Assembly (NCBI GenBank): GCA_041228285.1
Contig: CP166133.1
Span: 2,885,380 to 2,949,379, forward strand
DNA length: 64,000 nucleotides
Source: Neisseriaceae bacterium CLB008
Lineage (GTDB): Bacteria > Pseudomonadota > Gammaproteobacteria > Burkholderiales > Neisseriaceae
Direction of reading: 5' to 3'
Shown: one piece after another, positions 11,515-26,191 of the stretch
How the letters are laid out: every line of letters begins with the position of its first letter
Position numbering within the stretch: the first letter of the stretch is position 1
Notes under the pieces: generated by a model
What the model saw: the letters and a program-made list of their open reading frames with translations, nothing else
The model's database searches: none
What the model was told of the DNA's origin: nothing
Position numbers and translations under genes: made by a program

Positions 11515-11886
11515 TTACTTAGGACGCTTAGCACCGTATTTAGAGCGAGATTGTTTACGATCTTTAACACCGGCAGTGTCCAAAGAACCGCGAACGGTAT
11601 GGTAACGTACACCAGGTAAGTCTTTTACACGACCACCGCGGATCAATACCACGCTGTGCTCTTGTAGGTTATGGCCTTCACCACCGATGTATGAAATCAC
11701 TTCAAAACCGTTGGTCAAGCGAACTTTACATACTTTACGTAGTGCAGAGTTAGGTTTTTTAGGGGTAGTGGTGTATACGCGAGTGCACACGCCACGTTTT
11801 TGAGGGCAAGCCTCTAGTGCAGGCACTTTGTTCGGGTAAACCGGAACTTTGCGACCTTTACGCACTAATTGGTTAATTGTAGGCAT
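11515..11886 (-). CDS. rpsL: 30S ribosomal protein S12
   Basis: This 123-residue protein begins [17 protein letters not shown]. It contains the decoding loops [18 protein letters not shown] and [20 protein letters not shown]. The lysines in these motifs are the streptomycin-sensitive wild type (PKKPNS, no Lys-to-Arg change). It is the first gene of the str block, behind a strong promoter. Confidence 0.98.
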   Translation of the reverse strand: MPTINQLVRKGRKVPVYPNKVPALEACPQKRGVCTRVYTTTPKKPNSALRKVCKVRLTNGFEVISYIGGEGHNLQEHSVVLIRGGRVKDLPGVRYHTVRGSLDTAGVKDRKQSRSKYGAKRPK

Positions 11887-11940
11887 TTATTTTCGTTCCT
11901 ATTGAGAATAACTTACTGACACCATGCCAGTAAGCCCGAT

Positions 11941-11969
11941 ATTGTAGTTTCTATTCAAGATACAGTCAA
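11941..11969 (-). promoter_or_regulatory. Strong sigma-70 promoter of the str operon
   Basis: On the minus strand, TTGACT (11964-11969), a 17-nt spacer and TACAAT (11941-11946) are each five of six to consensus. It lies about 55 nt upstream of the rpsL start codon and immediately after the rpoC terminator. This makes rpsL-rpsG-fusA-tuf-rpsJ a separately initiated unit. Confidence 0.8.
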
Positions 11970-11971
11970 TA

Positions 11972-12017
11972 CAAAAAGGTGCAATATCAAGAAACTACCC
12001 TTGATACTGCACCTTTT
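11972..12017 (-). terminator. Intrinsic terminator after rpoC
   Basis: A long near-perfect stem forms between 11974-11991 and 12000-12017 (AAAAGGTGCA plus TATCAAG pairing with its complement). On the minus strand it ends in CCTTTTTG. It lies 38 bp beyond the rpoC stop and ends the rplKAJL-rpoBC transcript. A smaller GC-rich stem, CCCGC/GCGGG, lies between it and rpoC. Confidence 0.8.
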
Positions 12018-12054
12018 AGACAACGCCCGCTGCGTACTGCGGGCCCGTCTCGAA

Positions 12055-16230
<4,176 letters not shown>

Positions 16231-16251
16231 GTTTTGCTCCGGGGTGCGTGT

Positions 16252-16280
16252 CCCCTGCTCGCTGATTCAGCCAGCAGGGG
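16252..16280 (-). other. Hairpin in rpoB-rpoC spacer
   Basis: The 60-bp spacer holds CCCCTGCT (16252-16259) paired with AGCAGGGG (16273-16280) and a 13-nt loop. There is no U-tract on the minus strand, so it is unlikely to terminate. It may affect RNA processing or rpoC translation. Role unknown. Confidence 0.4.
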
Positions 16281-16290
16281 TCATTGTCTA

Positions 16291-19200
16291 TTAATAACGT
16301 TCTAGGTCGATGTCCAAACCAAGTGAGCGAATCTCTTTCACCAACACGTTGAATGATTCAGGCATGCCGGCATCAATTTTGTGCTCACCTTTCACAATGT
16401 TTTCGTACATTTTGGTACGACCAGTGACGTCATCCGATTTCACCGTTAACATTTCTTGTAGGGTGTAAGACGCACCGTATGCCTCTAGTGCCCACACCTC
16501 CATCTCACCAAAACGCTGACCACCGAACTGTGCTTTACCACCCAACGGCTGCTGCGTCACCAAGCTGTAAGGACCGGTTGAACGAGCATGCATCTTCTCG
16601 TCTACCAAGTGATGCAGTTTCAAGTAATGCATCACGCCCACGGTCACAGGACGGTCAAACGCTTCGCCTGAACGACCATCGTATAGGGTCACTTGGGTGT
16701 TGGTTGGGTTAAAGCCCAATTTTTCCACTTCTGGATCGGCATCAGGGTAAGCCAGTTTCAGCATTTGCTTGATTTCAGGCTCATCGGCACCGTCAAACAC
16801 AGGAGACGCAAACGTCGCACCCTTGCGTAGGTTTTCGGCCAAGTGCATGATTTCAGCGTCGGTAAAGCCATCTAGCTGCTCTTTATGACCGGTGCTGTTG
16901 TACAACTGCTCTAGGAAGGCGCGCATGTCTTTGGCCTGCTCTTGACGAATCAACATCTCGTCAATGCGGCGACCAATACCCTTCGCGGCCCAACCCAAAT
17001 GCACTTCTAGAATCTGACCAATGTTCATCCGGCTCGGTACGCCCAGCGGGTTCAAGACGATGTCGACGGTGCGGCCATCGGCCATATACGGCATGTCTTC
17101 CACTGGCAAGATGCGAGAAACCACACCTTTGTTACCGTGTCGACCGGCCATCTTGTCACCAGACTGCAAGCGACGTTTAATGGCGATGAACACTTTAACC
17201 ATTTTCTGAACGCCAGGCTGCAATTCGTCACCCTGGGTCAGTTTTTTCTTCTTCAATTCGTATTTGGCATCGAATTCTTCATGTTTCAATGACAGGCTAG
17301 ACTTCATCAATTCTAATTGACGGGCTAGGTCTTCATCGGCCATGCGAATGTCGAACCAATCGTGTTGCGTTGGCAAACCTTCCAAGTAGTCCTTGGTGAT
17401 TTCAGTGCCTTTGGCTAAGCGTTTAGGCCCACCGTTGGCAACTTTACCCACGATCATGCGCTCGATACGGCTAAAGGCGTCGTTAGAGAAAATACGCAGC
17501 TGGTCGCTCAAGTCTTTGCGGTAGCGTTTTAGCTCTGCATCGATGATGGACTGAGCGCGCTCGTCACGATCAATGCCTTCGCGGGTGAAGACCTGAACGT
17601 CGATCACGGTACCGCTCATGCCGGTAGGCATGCGCAATGAGGTGTCTTTCACGTCAGAGGCTTTTTCACCGAAAATCGCCCGCAATAGCTTTTCTTCAGG
17701 CGTCAGCTGAGTTTCGCCTTTAGGCGTTACTTTACCCACCAGAACGTCACCGGCTTCTACTTCAGCGCCAATGTGAACAATACCGGCTTCATCCAAACGA
17801 CCTTGCATGCGCTCAGACAGGTTCGGAATGTCGCGGGTAATCTCTTCAGCACCCAGCTTGGTGTCACGCGCCACCACGTTCAATTCTTCGATGTGGATCG
17901 AGGTGTAGCGGTCTTCTGCCACCACGCGCTCGTTGATCAAGATCGAGTCCTCGAAGTTGTAACCGTTCCAAGGCATAAAGGCGATGGTCATGTTTTGACC
18001 CAATGCCAATTCACCTAGGTCGGTTGAGGCACCGTCGGCCAACACGTCGCCGCGTTGAACGATGTCACCGGTTTTCACCACGGGACGTTGGTTAATGTTG
18101 GTGCTTTGGTTAGAGCGGGTAAATTTGATCAAGTTGTAGATGTCTACACCCACTTCACCAGCAGTCGCTTCATCATCATGAACGCGAATCACCACTCGGC
18201 TGGCGTCTACTTGCTCAACCACACCACCGCGGTCTGCGATCACTGCTGTACCCGAGTCAATCGCTACAGAGCGTTCGATACCGGTACCCACCATTGGTTT
18301 TTCAGGACGCAAGCAAGGCACGGCTTGACGTTGCATGTTGGCGCCCATCAAGGCACGGTTGGCGTCGTCGTGTTCTAGGAACGGAATCAAGGAAGCCGCT
18401 ACCGACACCACTTGGCCGGTGGCCACGTCCATGTACTGAACGCGATCAGGGGTAGACAAGATGGTCTCGCCTTTTTCGCGACAGGTCACCAATTCGTCGA
18501 TCAATTTACCGCTGTCGTCTAAGCCTGCGTTCGCCTGTGCAATCACATAGCGGCCTTCTTCAATCGCAGACAAATAGTCGATTTCCATGGTGACTTTTTG
18601 ATCCACCACGCGACGGTATGGGGTTTCTAGGAAACCGTATTCGTTGGTACGGGCATACACAGACAAAGAGTTGATCAAACCAATGTTTGGACCCTCTGGC
18701 GTTTCAATCGGACACACGCGGCCGTAATGCGTTGGGTGTACGTCACGTACCTCAAAGCCTGCACGCTCACGCGTCAAACCACCAGGGCCAAGCGCCGATA
18801 CACGGCGTTTGTGGGTGATTTCAGACAATGGGTTGGTTTGGTCCATAAACTGTGACAGTTGGCTAGAACCAAAGAATTCTTTAATCGCAGCGCTCACAGG
18901 CTTGGCGTTGATCAAGTCGTGAGGCATCAGGTTTTCAGAGTCGGCTTGATTCAAGCGCTCTTTCACCGCACGTTCCACGCGAGCCAAACCGGCACGGAAT
19001 TGGTTTTCGGCCAACTCACCCACTGAACGCACGCGACGGTTACCTAAGTGGTCAATGTCATCAATGTCGCCACGGCCGTTACGCAATTCAACCAAGGTGG
19101 CGATCGTCACCACGATGTCTTCAACGGTCAACACGCCAATGGCTTTGCTTTCGTAGTCAGCAAAGGTAATGCTCAGCATATTCTTAAACCAGTCGGCGGT

Positions 19201-20466
19201 TTTAGGATCCAGCTTTTGCTCATAGGTGCGGGTGTTGAACTTCATGCGGCCTACGCGTGACAGGTCGTATGAGTCTTCACTGAAGAACAGGCGGTTAAAC
19301 AATTGTTCAACGGCATCTTCAGTAGGCGGCTCACCAGGGCGCATCATGCGGTAAATGGCCACACGTGCACTTAATTGGTCAGAGGTTTCATCGGTACGCA
19401 AGGTGTGCGCGATGTAGCCACCGTGATCCAATTCGTTCACGTAGAGGGTATCAATACGTTTCACGCCATGAATGTCTAACTTCGCCAATAATTCTTCGGT
19501 GATTTCTTGGTTGGCGCTGGCCAGTACTTCGCCAGTGTCTTTCAAGATCACGTCTTTGGCCAAGATTTTGCCCAATAGGTTTTCTGGGTCCACGTCTAGA
19601 CGCGTGATTTCAGCATTTTGAATGTCACGCACGTGCTTGGCGGTAATGCGTTTGCCTTTGGCAATCACCAAGGTGCCGTCTTTGGCGACGATGTCTTCTT
19701 TAGCCACATCACCTTTAATGCGATCCGCCACCAACTCTACTTGAACGCCTTTTTTCGACAAGTGGAAAACTTCAGTGTCGTAGAACATGGTCAAAATTTG
19801 TTCGGCAGTATAGCCCAACGCTTTCAACAGAATGCTCACCGGCATCTTACGACGACGGTCAATACGGAAGTACAACAAGTCTTTGGCGTCAAACTCAAAG
19901 TCCAACCATGAACCACGGTAAGGAATCACGCGGGCAGAGAACAATAGTTTGCCTGACGAATGTGATTTACCACGGTCGTGTTCAAAGAACACGCCAGGCG
20001 AACGGTGTAGCTGAGACACGATGACGCGCTCAGTACCATTAATCACAAACGAGCCATTAGGGGTCATCAACGGAATTTCACCCATGTACACTTCGTTTTC
20101 ACGCACTTCTTTAACCACAGGCTTAGATGAATCTTTATCAAGAATCACCAAACGAATGCGGGCGCGAAGCGGCGCTGCGTAAGTGATGCCGCGCATCTGA
20201 CATTCTTGGATGTCAAACGCCACGTCACCCAGTACATAATGGACAAACTCTAGACGAGCGTAACCATTGTGGCTGGTAATGGGAAAAATCGATGAAAAGG
20301 CTGCTTGAAGACCGCGGTCTTCACGCTGATCGAATGGAGTACCAAGCTGCAAAAAGTCAGAGTATGAATCTAACTGGGTTGCCAATAGAAAAGGAACATC
20401 TAGAACATTGGCCCGTTTTGCGAAGCTTTTACGGATACGCTTTTTCTCGGTGAAAGAATAACTCAT
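16291..20466 (-). CDS. rpoB: DNA-directed RNA polymerase subunit beta
   Basis: This 1391-residue protein has the rifampicin-binding cluster ([19 protein letters not shown], then [14 protein letters not shown]) in wild-type form and the C-terminal dock [20 protein letters not shown]. It pairs with RpoC to form the polymerase core. It follows rplL after a 147-bp spacer with a hairpin. Confidence 0.99.
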   Translation of the reverse strand: MSYSFTEKKRIRKSFAKRANVLDVPFLLATQLDSYSDFLQLGTPFDQREDRGLQAAFSSIFPITSHNGYARLEFVHYVLGDVAFDIQECQMRGITYAAPLRARIRLVILDKDSSKPVVKEVRENEVYMGEIPLMTPNGSFVINGTERVIVSQLHRSPGVFFEHDRGKSHSSGKLLFSARVIPYRGSWLDFEFDAKDLLYFRIDRRRKMPVSILLKALGYTAEQILTMFYDTEVFHLSKKGVQVELVADRIKGDVAKEDIVAKDGTLVIAKGKRITAKHVRDIQNAEITRLDVDPENLLGKILAKDVILKDTGEVLASANQEITEELLAKLDIHGVKRIDTLYVNELDHGGYIAHTLRTDETSDQLSARVAIYRMMRPGEPPTEDAVEQLFNRLFFSEDSYDLSRVGRMKFNTRTYEQKLDPKTADWFKNMLSITFADYESKAIGVLTVEDIVVTIATLVELRNGRGDIDDIDHLGNRRVRSVGELAENQFRAGLARVERAVKERLNQADSENLMPHDLINAKPVSAAIKEFFGSSQLSQFMDQTNPLSEITHKRRVSALGPGGLTRERAGFEVRDVHPTHYGRVCPIETPEGPNIGLINSLSVYARTNEYGFLETPYRRVVDQKVTMEIDYLSAIEEGRYVIAQANAGLDDSGKLIDELVTCREKGETILSTPDRVQYMDVATGQVVSVAASLIPFLEHDDANRALMGANMQRQAVPCLRPEKPMVGTGIERSVAIDSGTAVIADRGGVVEQVDASRVVIRVHDDEATAGEVGVDIYNLIKFTRSNQSTNINQRPVVKTGDIVQRGDVLADGASTDLGELALGQNMTIAFMPWNGYNFEDSILINERVVAEDRYTSIHIEELNVVARDTKLGAEEITRDIPNLSERMQGRLDEAGIVHIGAEVEAGDVLVGKVTPKGETQLTPEEKLLRAIFGEKASDVKDTSLRMPTGMSGTVIDVQVFTREGIDRDERAQSIIDAELKRYRKDLSDQLRIFSNDAFSRIERMIVGKVANGGPKRLAKGTEITKDYLEGLPTQHDWFDIRMADEDLARQLELMKSSLSLKHEEFDAKYELKKKKLTQGDELQPGVQKMVKVFIAIKRRLQSGDKMAGRHGNKGVVSRILPVEDMPYMADGRTVDIVLNPLGVPSRMNIGQILEVHLGWAAKGIGRRIDEMLIRQEQAKDMRAFLEQLYNSTGHKEQLDGFTDAEIMHLAENLRKGATFASPVFDGADEPEIKQMLKLAYPDADPEVEKLGFNPTNTQVTLYDGRSGEAFDRPVTVGVMHYLKLHHLVDEKMHARSTGPYSLVTQQPLGGKAQFGGQRFGEMEVWALEAYGASYTLQEMLTVKSDDVTGRTKMYENIVKGEHKIDAGMPESFNVLVKEIRSLGLDIDLERY

Positions 20467-20569
20467 AGAGTCTCCATTAAGGTGATGTTTTTGCTAGCAA
20501 TTAACAATAAACACTTGATTCATTAAAAATTAAATGCTTATAGGTAATAACCATTACAGAAGCGAAAGA

Positions 20570-20595
20570 AGGCCGGCAGTAAAAACTGCCAGCCT
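20570..20595 (-). terminator. Attenuator hairpin between rplL and rpoB
   Basis: On the minus strand AGGCTGGCAG (20586-20595) pairs with CTGCCGGCCT (20570-20579) around a 6-nt loop, followed by the moderately U-rich TCTTTCG. It lies 19 bp after the rplL stop. In E. coli a partial terminator at this junction lowers rpoBC expression relative to rplJL; the location here fits the same role. Confidence 0.6.
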
Positions 20596-20613
20596 ATCAA
20601 GCATTAATTATGC

Positions 20614-20988
20614 TTATTTTACTTCAACTTTAGCACCAGCTTCAGTCAATTGTTTTGCAACGTCGTCAGCTTCAGCTTTAGACACAGCTTCTTTAACTGC
20701 TTTAGGTGCGCCGTCTACCAAGTCTTTAGCGTCTTTTAGACCCAAACCGGTAATAGCACGAACCACTTTAATCACGCTTACTTTGTTGTCGCCAGCAGCA
20801 GCCAAGATCACGTCGAACTCGGTTTGCTCTTCAGCGGCAGCAGCGCCACCAGCAGCAGCGCCACCAGCAACAGCCATAGCGGCAGCAGAAACGCCAAATT
20901 TTTCTTCGAACGCTTTAACCAAGTCGTTCAATTCCATTACAGTTAGGGTACCAACTGCTTCTAAGATGTCTTCTTTAGTAATAGCCAT
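20614..20988 (-). CDS. rplL: 50S ribosomal protein L7/L12
   Basis: This 124-residue acidic protein has the dimerising N-terminal domain ([20 protein letters not shown]), an Ala/Gly-rich hinge near residues 35-55, and the factor-binding C-terminal domain ([20 protein letters not shown]). It forms the ribosomal stalk on L10 and recruits translational GTPases. It is 53 bp after rplJ. Confidence 0.98.
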   Translation of the reverse strand: MAITKEDILEAVGTLTVMELNDLVKAFEEKFGVSAAAMAVAGGAAAGGAAAAEEQTEFDVILAAAGDNKVSVIKVVRAITGLGLKDAKDLVDGAPKAVKEAVSKAEADDVAKQLTEAGAKVEVK

Positions 20989-21041
20989 GCTATCAAACTC
21001 CTAATATACTAATATAAAATATTTGTTCAAACGATGTTGGT

Positions 21042-21539
21042 TTAAGCAGCTTCTGCTTCGTTTTTGGCTGCCAAAGCGGCCAAGCCACGTGCAAAGCCTG
21101 ATACAGGCGCTTGCATAACCCAAAGCAATTTCGACAACAATTCTTCTTGGCTTGGGATAGAGGCCAACTCAGTTACCTGAGCTAGATCTAGCAAATCACC
21201 ATTGTAAGAACCGGCTTTAATTACAATTTTATCGTCTGTTTTTGAGAACTGATGTAATACCTTTGCAGCAGCAACTGGATCTTCTGATACTGCGTATACC
21301 AACGGACCGGTCATTTGGTCTGCTAGTGCAGCAAAAGAAGTGCCTTCAACTGCGCGACGTACCAAAGTGTTTTTCAGAACGCGTAAAAATACGCCTTCTT
21401 CACGAGCTTTAGCGCGTAGAACAGTCATGCTGCCAACACTGATACCACGGTACTCGGCAATCACCATAGTTTGAGCATTGGTTAAATGTTCACCAATTTC
21501 TACTACGGCTGCCTTTTTGGCTTCAATATTGAGACTCAA
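21042..21539 (-). CDS. rplJ: 50S ribosomal protein L10
   Basis: This 165-residue protein begins [19 protein letters not shown] and has the 23S-binding N-terminal domain plus a C-terminal helix that docks L7/L12. The L10-L12 complex represses its own mRNA in E. coli. A GTAGGAGGTAGAC leader gives a strong ribosome binding site. The preceding 236-nt leader is annotated separately. Confidence 0.98.
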   Translation of the reverse strand: MSLNIEAKKAAVVEIGEHLTNAQTMVIAEYRGISVGSMTVLRAKAREEGVFLRVLKNTLVRRAVEGTSFAALADQMTGPLVYAVSEDPVAAAKVLHQFSKTDDKIVIKAGSYNGDLLDLAQVTELASIPSQEELLSKLLWVMQAPVSGFARGLAALAAKNEAEAA

Positions 21540-21775
21540 GGTCTACCTCCTACTGTTATCGAAAGAAACTCTATCAGAGCTTCACTTCACTTCAGAGCGG
21601 TAACCTAAGAAAAGACACTTACAAGCTTGGCTTGTTCATTATTCTCTCGGGAACTACCGTCTGCGTAGGGCTCTTGCGAAATTAAACCTGACGGCCCCTA
21701 CGGTCTTGGACAACTACCTGGACTGGCCAGATAGCCCAATAGGCAGCCTCTTATAAAAGAAGCCGCCCATATTCT
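21540..21775 (-). ncRNA. Ribosomal protein L10 leader RNA
   Basis: The 236-nt region between rplA and rplJ can fold on the minus strand. One stem pairs CGTAGGGGC (near 21694-21702) with GCCCTACG (near 21664-21671), followed by a CAGACGG...GAGAGAATAATG stretch. In many bacteria this leader contains the L10-(L12)4 binding site for autogenous repression. Position and paired elements support the call; boundaries are approximate and a covariance-model search was not run. Confidence 0.65.
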
Positions 21776-22471
21776 TTAGTTGTTGATGCTACCAGTGTCA
21801 ACACGCACGCCTAAACCCATGGTGCTAGAAACGGCAACTTTTTTCAAGTATTGGCCTTTAGCAGCAGCTGGTTTGGCTTTGATCAACGCGTCTAGCAAGG
21901 CGTTGAAGTTTTCACGTAGGTCGGCTTCAGAGAAAGAAGCGCGGCCCAAAGTGGCGTGAATAATACCGGCTTTATCAGTACGGTATTGAACTTGACCGGC
22001 TTTAGCGTTTTTAACCGCTTCAGCAACGTTAGGCGTTACGGTGCCCACTTTAGGGTTAGGCATCAAGCCACGTGGGCCCAAGATGGTACCCAATTGACCA
22101 ACGATACGCATCGCGTCTGGAGAAGCAATCACGATGTCGAAGTCCATGTTACCGGCTTTAATGTCGGCAGCTAGGTCTTCAAAACCAACAACGTCAGCAC
22201 CAGCAGCTTTAGCCAACTCAACGTTTGCGCCTTGAGTGAACACGGCTACGCGAGTGGTTTTACCAGTGCCTTTAGGCAATACAACAGAACCACGAATCAC
22301 TTGGTCAGATTTACGTGGGTCAACGCCCAAGTTAACAGACACGTCGATTGATTCGTCGAACTTAGCGGTTGCAGCCGCTTTAACCAAGGTCAAAGCTTCG
22401 TCAACAGCGTAAAATTTGTTTGCATCAACGGTTTCGCGAAGCGCTTTTAAACGTTTAGAAATCTTAGCCAT
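21776..22471 (-). CDS. rplA: 50S ribosomal protein L1
   Basis: This 231-residue protein begins [20 protein letters not shown] and has the L1 signature region around [21 protein letters not shown]1 forms the mobile stalk controlling E-site tRNA release. In E. coli it represses rplK-rplA translation. It starts directly after the rplK stop with no spacer. Confidence 0.98.
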   Translation of the reverse strand: MAKISKRLKALRETVDANKFYAVDEALTLVKAAATAKFDESIDVSVNLGVDPRKSDQVIRGSVVLPKGTGKTTRVAVFTQGANVELAKAAGADVVGFEDLAADIKAGNMDFDIVIASPDAMRIVGQLGTILGPRGLMPNPKVGTVTPNVAEAVKNAKAGQVQYRTDKAGIIHATLGRASFSEADLRENFNALLDALIKAKPAAAKGQYLKKVAVSSTMGLGVRVDTGSINN

Positions 22472-22903
22472 TTACACGCCCTCCACTTTCAAACCCATTG
22501 AACGAGCAGTACCGGCAATAATGCGTACGGCAGCGTCCATATCAGCAGCAGTCAAATCAGGTTGTTTTGCTTTTGCAATTTCTTCCAATTGAGCGCGGCT
22601 TACTTTACCTACTTTGTCGGTCAAAGGACGTGCACTGCCTTTGGCCACGCCGGCAGCTTTTTTAAGCAACACGGCAGCAGGAGGGGTTTTCATCACGAAG
22701 GTGAATGATTTGTCAGCAAATGCAGTAATCACAACAGGTACTGGTAGACCAGGTTCCATGCCTTGAGTTTGTGCATTAAATGCTTTACAAAATTCCATAA
22801 TGTTCAAACCACGTTGACCCAAAGCAGGGCCTACGGGTGGAGAAGGATTCGCTTTACCAGCTGGAATCTGTAGTTTGATGTAACCTACAATTTTTTTAGC
22901 CAC
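22472..22903 (-). CDS. rplK: 50S ribosomal protein L11
   Basis: This 143-residue protein begins [20 protein letters not shown] and has the proline-rich [20 protein letters not shown] segment. L11 forms the GTPase-associated centre and is needed for RelA activation. A hairpin at 22970-22994 (11 bp, 3-nt loop) lies in the gap to nusG, with a TATAAT hexamer (22966-22971) that lacks a good -35 box. Confidence 0.98.
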   Translation of the reverse strand: MAKKIVGYIKLQIPAGKANPSPPVGPALGQRGLNIMEFCKAFNAQTQGMEPGLPVPVVITAFADKSFTFVMKTPPAAVLLKKAAGVAKGSARPLTDKVGKVSRAQLEEIAKAKQPDLTAADMDAAVRIIAGTARSMGLKVEGV

Positions 22904-23017
22904 AATAATACTCCAATAAACGGGTCAAACGCAGTATTCACTGCTCCCCAAAAAGAAAGTCAATCATTATATCAACAAAAGTGTTTCGTTGATAGTCTGA
23001 TGACTTAAATCAAGCGT

Positions 23018-23551
23018 TTAGATCTTTTCGACCTGAACAAAATCTAATTCAACCGGCGTTTCACGACCGAAAATTTGCACCGATACGCGCAATTTATTTC
23101 GCTCGTAATTCACTTCATCAACCGTGCCATTGAAGTCAGCAAAGGGGCCTTCGTTCACGCGAACTTTTTCACCCACTTCAAATTCAACCTTAGGCTTGGG
23201 TTTTTCCACGCCGGTTTGAATTTGTTGCATAATTGCATCAACTTCACGTTGAGAGATTGGCAACGGACGATTACCCGTACCGCCAATGAAGCCGCTCACG
23301 CGTGGCGTAGACTTCACCAAATGCCATGACTCATCAGTCATTTCCATCTCAACCAATACATAACCGGGGAAAAACTTGCGCTCACTAATGGTGCGACGAC
23401 CATTTTTCATGTCAACGACTTCTTCAACAGGCACCAAGATCTTGCCGAACAAGTCACCCATTTCTTCACGGGCAATCCGTTCCAATAATGTTTTTTGCAC
23501 GTTCTTTTCGAAACCCGAATACGCGTGCACAACATACCAGCGCTTAGCCAT
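23018..23551 (-). CDS. nusG: Transcription termination/antitermination factor NusG
   Basis: The 177-residue protein has the NGN domain ([20 protein letters not shown]) and a C-terminal KOW domain ([20 protein letters not shown]). It binds RNA polymerase and links to Rho or S10. It lies 4 bp after secE, the conserved secE-nusG pair. Confidence 0.98.
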   Translation of the reverse strand: MAKRWYVVHAYSGFEKNVQKTLLERIAREEMGDLFGKILVPVEEVVDMKNGRRTISERKFFPGYVLVEMEMTDESWHLVKSTPRVSGFIGGTGNRPLPISQREVDAIMQQIQTGVEKPKPKVEFEVGEKVRVNEGPFADFNGTVDEVNYERNKLRVSVQIFGRETPVELDFVQVEKI

Positions 23552-23555
23552 GGCT

Positions 23556-24005
23556 TTATCTCCTACCTAAAATAACATCGTAAAACAACCACGAAATGGC
23601 CCAGTCGGCGACCCAAATAAACATGGCTAAGACCATCACAAAGGCGATCACGAACATCGTGAGTTTGATGGCTTCATTTCGTTCAGGCCACACTACTTTC
23701 TTCACCTCGGTAATCGAGTCGCGCACGTACTGCGTCAAACGACGACCTACTGAACACCAGAAGAACACAATGACCACTGCCAACACCACCCCAACAACGG
23801 GCATCAAGGCGCGAACGAATATCGGCAAGGTCGGTAAGGCATAAAAACCAACCACACCTAAAATCACCAAAACCGCGGCCAACAGCAATTTCACCTTATC
23901 GGCGCGTTGGCTTTTTTTCGCTTCTTCAGCGGCTTTCAGTTTCAATGCTTCTTTTGATTGTGATTTGCTTTTTGCTACCAAATCATTTGCTGACTTATTA
24001 GACAT
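23556..24005 (-). CDS. secE: Preprotein translocase subunit SecE
   Basis: This 149-residue membrane protein has an Ala/Lys-rich N-terminus, two hydrophobic helices at about residues 43-87, the amphipathic motif ([19 protein letters not shown]) at about 95-112, and the conserved C-terminal helix. The extra N-terminal helices match the long SecE of gamma- and betaproteobacteria. It stabilises SecY in the translocon. It is downstream of tRNA-Trp with AAGGGTG as ribosome binding site. Confidence 0.95.
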   Translation of the reverse strand: MSNKSANDLVAKSKSQSKEALKLKAAEEAKKSQRADKVKLLLAAVLVILGVVGFYALPTLPIFVRALMPVVGVVLAVVIVFFWCSVGRRLTQYVRDSITEVKKVVWPERNEAIKLTMFVIAFVMVLAMFIWVADWAISWLFYDVILGRR

Positions 24006-24028
24006 ACATCACCCTTATGATGATACAG

Positions 24029-24064
24029 AAAAAAGACTAACCAGCACATGGCCGATTAGTCTTT
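24029..24064 (-). terminator. Intrinsic terminator between tRNA-Trp and secE
   Basis: On the minus strand AAAGACTAA (24056-24064) pairs with TTAGTCTTT (24032-24040), and the stem runs into a TTTTTT run at 24029-24034. It would release the tRNA-tufB-Trp transcript. The secE start codon is only 24 nt beyond it, so secE-nusG needs read-through or a promoter that overlaps this element. I could not identify such a promoter. Confidence 0.65.
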
Positions 24065-24069
24065 GTTTT

Positions 24070-24145
24070 TGGCAGGCCAGGAGGGCTTCGAACCCCCAAC
24101 CCTCGGTTTTGGAGACCGATACTCTACCAATTGAGCTACTGGCCT
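24070..24145 (-). tRNA. tRNA-Trp (CCA)
   Basis: This is a 76-nt minus-strand cloverleaf. The acceptor AGGCCAG pairs with CTGGCCT, the D-loop is AGCTCAATTGGTAGAG, the anticodon loop CTCCAAA reads CCA, and the T-arm GGTTCGAAGCC is present. The 3' CCA is encoded. It lies 10 bp after tufB and before secE, a conserved proteobacterial order. Confidence 0.95.
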
Positions 24146-24155
24146 AAACTTTTAA

Positions 24156-25346
24156 TTATGCAATGATGCTGGCAACAACACCTGCACCAACGGTACGACC
24201 ACCTTCACGAATGGCAAAACGTAGACCGTCTTCCATCGCAATAGGGGCAATCAATTCTACAGTCACGCCAACGTTTTCGCCTGGCATAACCATTTCAACG
24301 CCTTCACCTAAAGTAACCGCGCCGGTTACGTCAGTAGTACGGAAGTAGAACTGTGGACGGTAGTTAGCAAAGAATGGGGTGTGACGACCGCCCTCTTCTT
24401 TAGACAACACGTACACTTCAGCAGCAAACTTGGTGTGAGGCGTAATAGTACCTGGCTTGGCCAAAACTTGACCGCGATCCACGTCTTCACGTTTGGTACC
24501 ACGTAGCAATACACCTACGTTGTCGCCGGCTTGACCTTGATCCAACAACTTACGGAACATTTCAACGCCAGTACAAGTGGTTTTAGCAGTGTCTTTCAAG
24601 CCAACGATTTCTAGCTCGTCACCCACGTTTACAATACCACGTTCGATACGACCAGTCACTACAGTACCACGGCCAGAAATTGAGAACACGTCTTCAATTG
24701 GCAATAGGAATGGCTTGTCTACAGCACGTTCTGGAGTAGGAATGTAAGCATCTAATTGGTCAGCCAAAGCAAAAATTGCTGGCTCGCCGATGTCAGATTG
24801 GTCACCTTCCAAAGCTTTAAGTGCAGAACCTTTAACAACAGGAATGTCGTCGCCAGGGAAGTCGTAGCTAGACAATAGCTCACGGATTTCCATTTCAACC
24901 AATTCCAACAACTCTTCGTCGTCAACCATGTCGCATTTGTTCATGAATACGATGATGTAAGGAACGCCAACTTGACGAGCCAACAAGATGTGTTCACGAG
25001 TTTGTGGCATAGGGCCGTCAGCTGCTGAACATACCAAGATCGCGCCGTCCATTTGAGCTGCACCGGTAATCATGTTTTTAACATAGTCGGCGTGACCTGG
25101 ACAGTCTACGTGAGCGTAGTGGCGAGTATCAGTTTCGTATTCAACGTGTGAAGTGCTAATGGTAATACCACGGGCTTTTTCTTCAGGAGCGTTGTCAATT
25201 TGATCGTAAGCGCGTGCAGCACCACCGAATTTTTTAGACAAAATTGTGGTCAATGCAGCAGTTAGAGTGGTTTTACCATGGTCAACGTGACCGATGGTGC
25301 CAACGTTTACGTGCGGTTTATTCCGCTCGAATTTTTCTTTAGCCAT
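24156..25346 (-). CDS. tuf: Elongation factor Tu, copy B
   Basis: This 396-residue EF-Tu is identical in protein sequence to the copy at 7555-8745, with the same [13 protein letters not shown] and NKCD motifs. It occupies the tufB position downstream of tRNA-Thr and upstream of tRNA-Trp. Synonymous differences from copy A cluster at the 3' end and are rare elsewhere, consistent with recent gene conversion. Confidence 0.99.
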   Translation of the reverse strand: MAKEKFERNKPHVNVGTIGHVDHGKTTLTAALTTILSKKFGGAARAYDQIDNAPEEKARGITISTSHVEYETDTRHYAHVDCPGHADYVKNMITGAAQMDGAILVCSAADGPMPQTREHILLARQVGVPYIIVFMNKCDMVDDEELLELVEMEIRELLSSYDFPGDDIPVVKGSALKALEGDQSDIGEPAIFALADQLDAYIPTPERAVDKPFLLPIEDVFSISGRGTVVTGRIERGIVNVGDELEIVGLKDTAKTTCTGVEMFRKLLDQGQAGDNVGVLLRGTKREDVDRGQVLAKPGTITPHTKFAAEVYVLSKEEGGRHTPFFANYRPQFYFRTTDVTGAVTLGEGVEMVMPGENVGVTVELIAPIAMEDGLRFAIREGGRTVGAGVVASIIA

Positions 25347-25406
25347 GGCAATTTCCTAAGCTTATCTGTTGAGAATATTAAAAACAAAAGTGAAACTAGG
25401 TATTTA

Positions 25407-25481
25407 TGGTGCCCATGGACAGAATTGAACTGTCGGCCTCTCCCTTACCAAGGGAGTGCTCTACCCCTGAGCTACATGGGC
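25407..25481 (-). tRNA. tRNA-Thr (GGT)
   Basis: This is a 75-nt minus-strand cloverleaf with acceptor GCCCATG/CATGGGC, anticodon stem CTCCC/GGGAG and loop TTGGTAA reading GGT, T-arm ACAGTTCAATTCTGT, and encoded CCA. It lies 60 bp upstream of tufB. Confidence 0.94.
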
Positions 25482-25490
25482 GGGGTATCT

Positions 25491-25564
25491 TGGAGCGGGT
25501 GAAGGGAATCGAACCCTCGTCGTAAGCTTGGAAGGCTTCTGCTCTACCATTGAGCTACACCCGC
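25491..25564 (-). tRNA. tRNA-Gly (TCC)
   Basis: This is a 74-nt minus-strand cloverleaf with acceptor GCGGGTG/CACCCGC, anticodon loop CTTCCAA reading TCC, T-arm GAGGGTTCGATTCCCTT, and encoded CCA. It lies between tRNA-Tyr and tRNA-Thr in one cluster. Confidence 0.94.
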
Positions 25565-25603
25565 GATTCGATTCTATTCTTAAAACTGCCCCAAGACAGT
25601 ATT

Positions 25604-25687
25604 TGGTGGAGGGAGAAGGATTCGAACCTTCGAAGCTCACGCAGCAGATTTACAGTCTGCCCCCTTTGGCCGCTCGGGAATCCCTCC
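25604..25687 (-). tRNA. tRNA-Tyr (GTA)
   Basis: This 84-nt minus-strand class II tRNA has a long variable arm (TGCGTGAGCTTCG region), acceptor GGAGGGA/TCCCTCC, anticodon stem CAGAC/ATCTG with loop containing GTA, and encoded CCA. It is the first gene of the tRNA-tufB transcript. Confidence 0.95.
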
Positions 25688-25701
25688 GTTAAGAGTGCGA
25701 G

Positions 25702-25730
25702 ATATTAAGCAATATCCTGAATTTCGTCAA
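25702..25730 (-). promoter_or_regulatory. Promoter of the tRNA-Tyr-Gly-Thr-tufB operon
   Basis: On the minus strand TTGACG (25725-25730), a 17-nt spacer and TAATAT (25702-25707) lie 14 nt upstream of the tRNA-Tyr 5' end. A GC-containing discriminator (CTCGCAC) follows, as is usual at stable-RNA promoters under stringent control. An AT-rich stretch at 25735-25795 could act as an UP element. Confidence 0.75.
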
Positions 25731-25800
25731 GTAAAAATCTACACTTTTTTACAAATACTTTCTAATTAACTGATTCACCTGTTAATTTATTTGACTCGTC

Positions 25801-26061
<261 letters not shown>

Positions 26062-26141
26062 TTAGCGGTACATCTTGTTGTTAATATAACCCGCAATTTT
26101 GGCACCTTATCGGCACTTAATCAAGTATTAATATCCCACAG

Positions 26142-26166
26142 CAAGCGGCCAACGGCTTGTTTTTTT
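26142..26166 (+). terminator. Terminator-like hairpin on the plus strand
   Basis: CAAGC (26142-26146) and GCTTG (26155-26159) form a short stem followed by seven T residues on the plus strand. Both neighbouring genes (rsmD and the ferredoxin) are on the minus strand, so no annotated gene uses it. It could end an antisense or small plus-strand RNA, or be chance. Confidence 0.3.
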
Positions 26167-26191
26167 GTTCAAAATCAAAGCATTCATGCCA

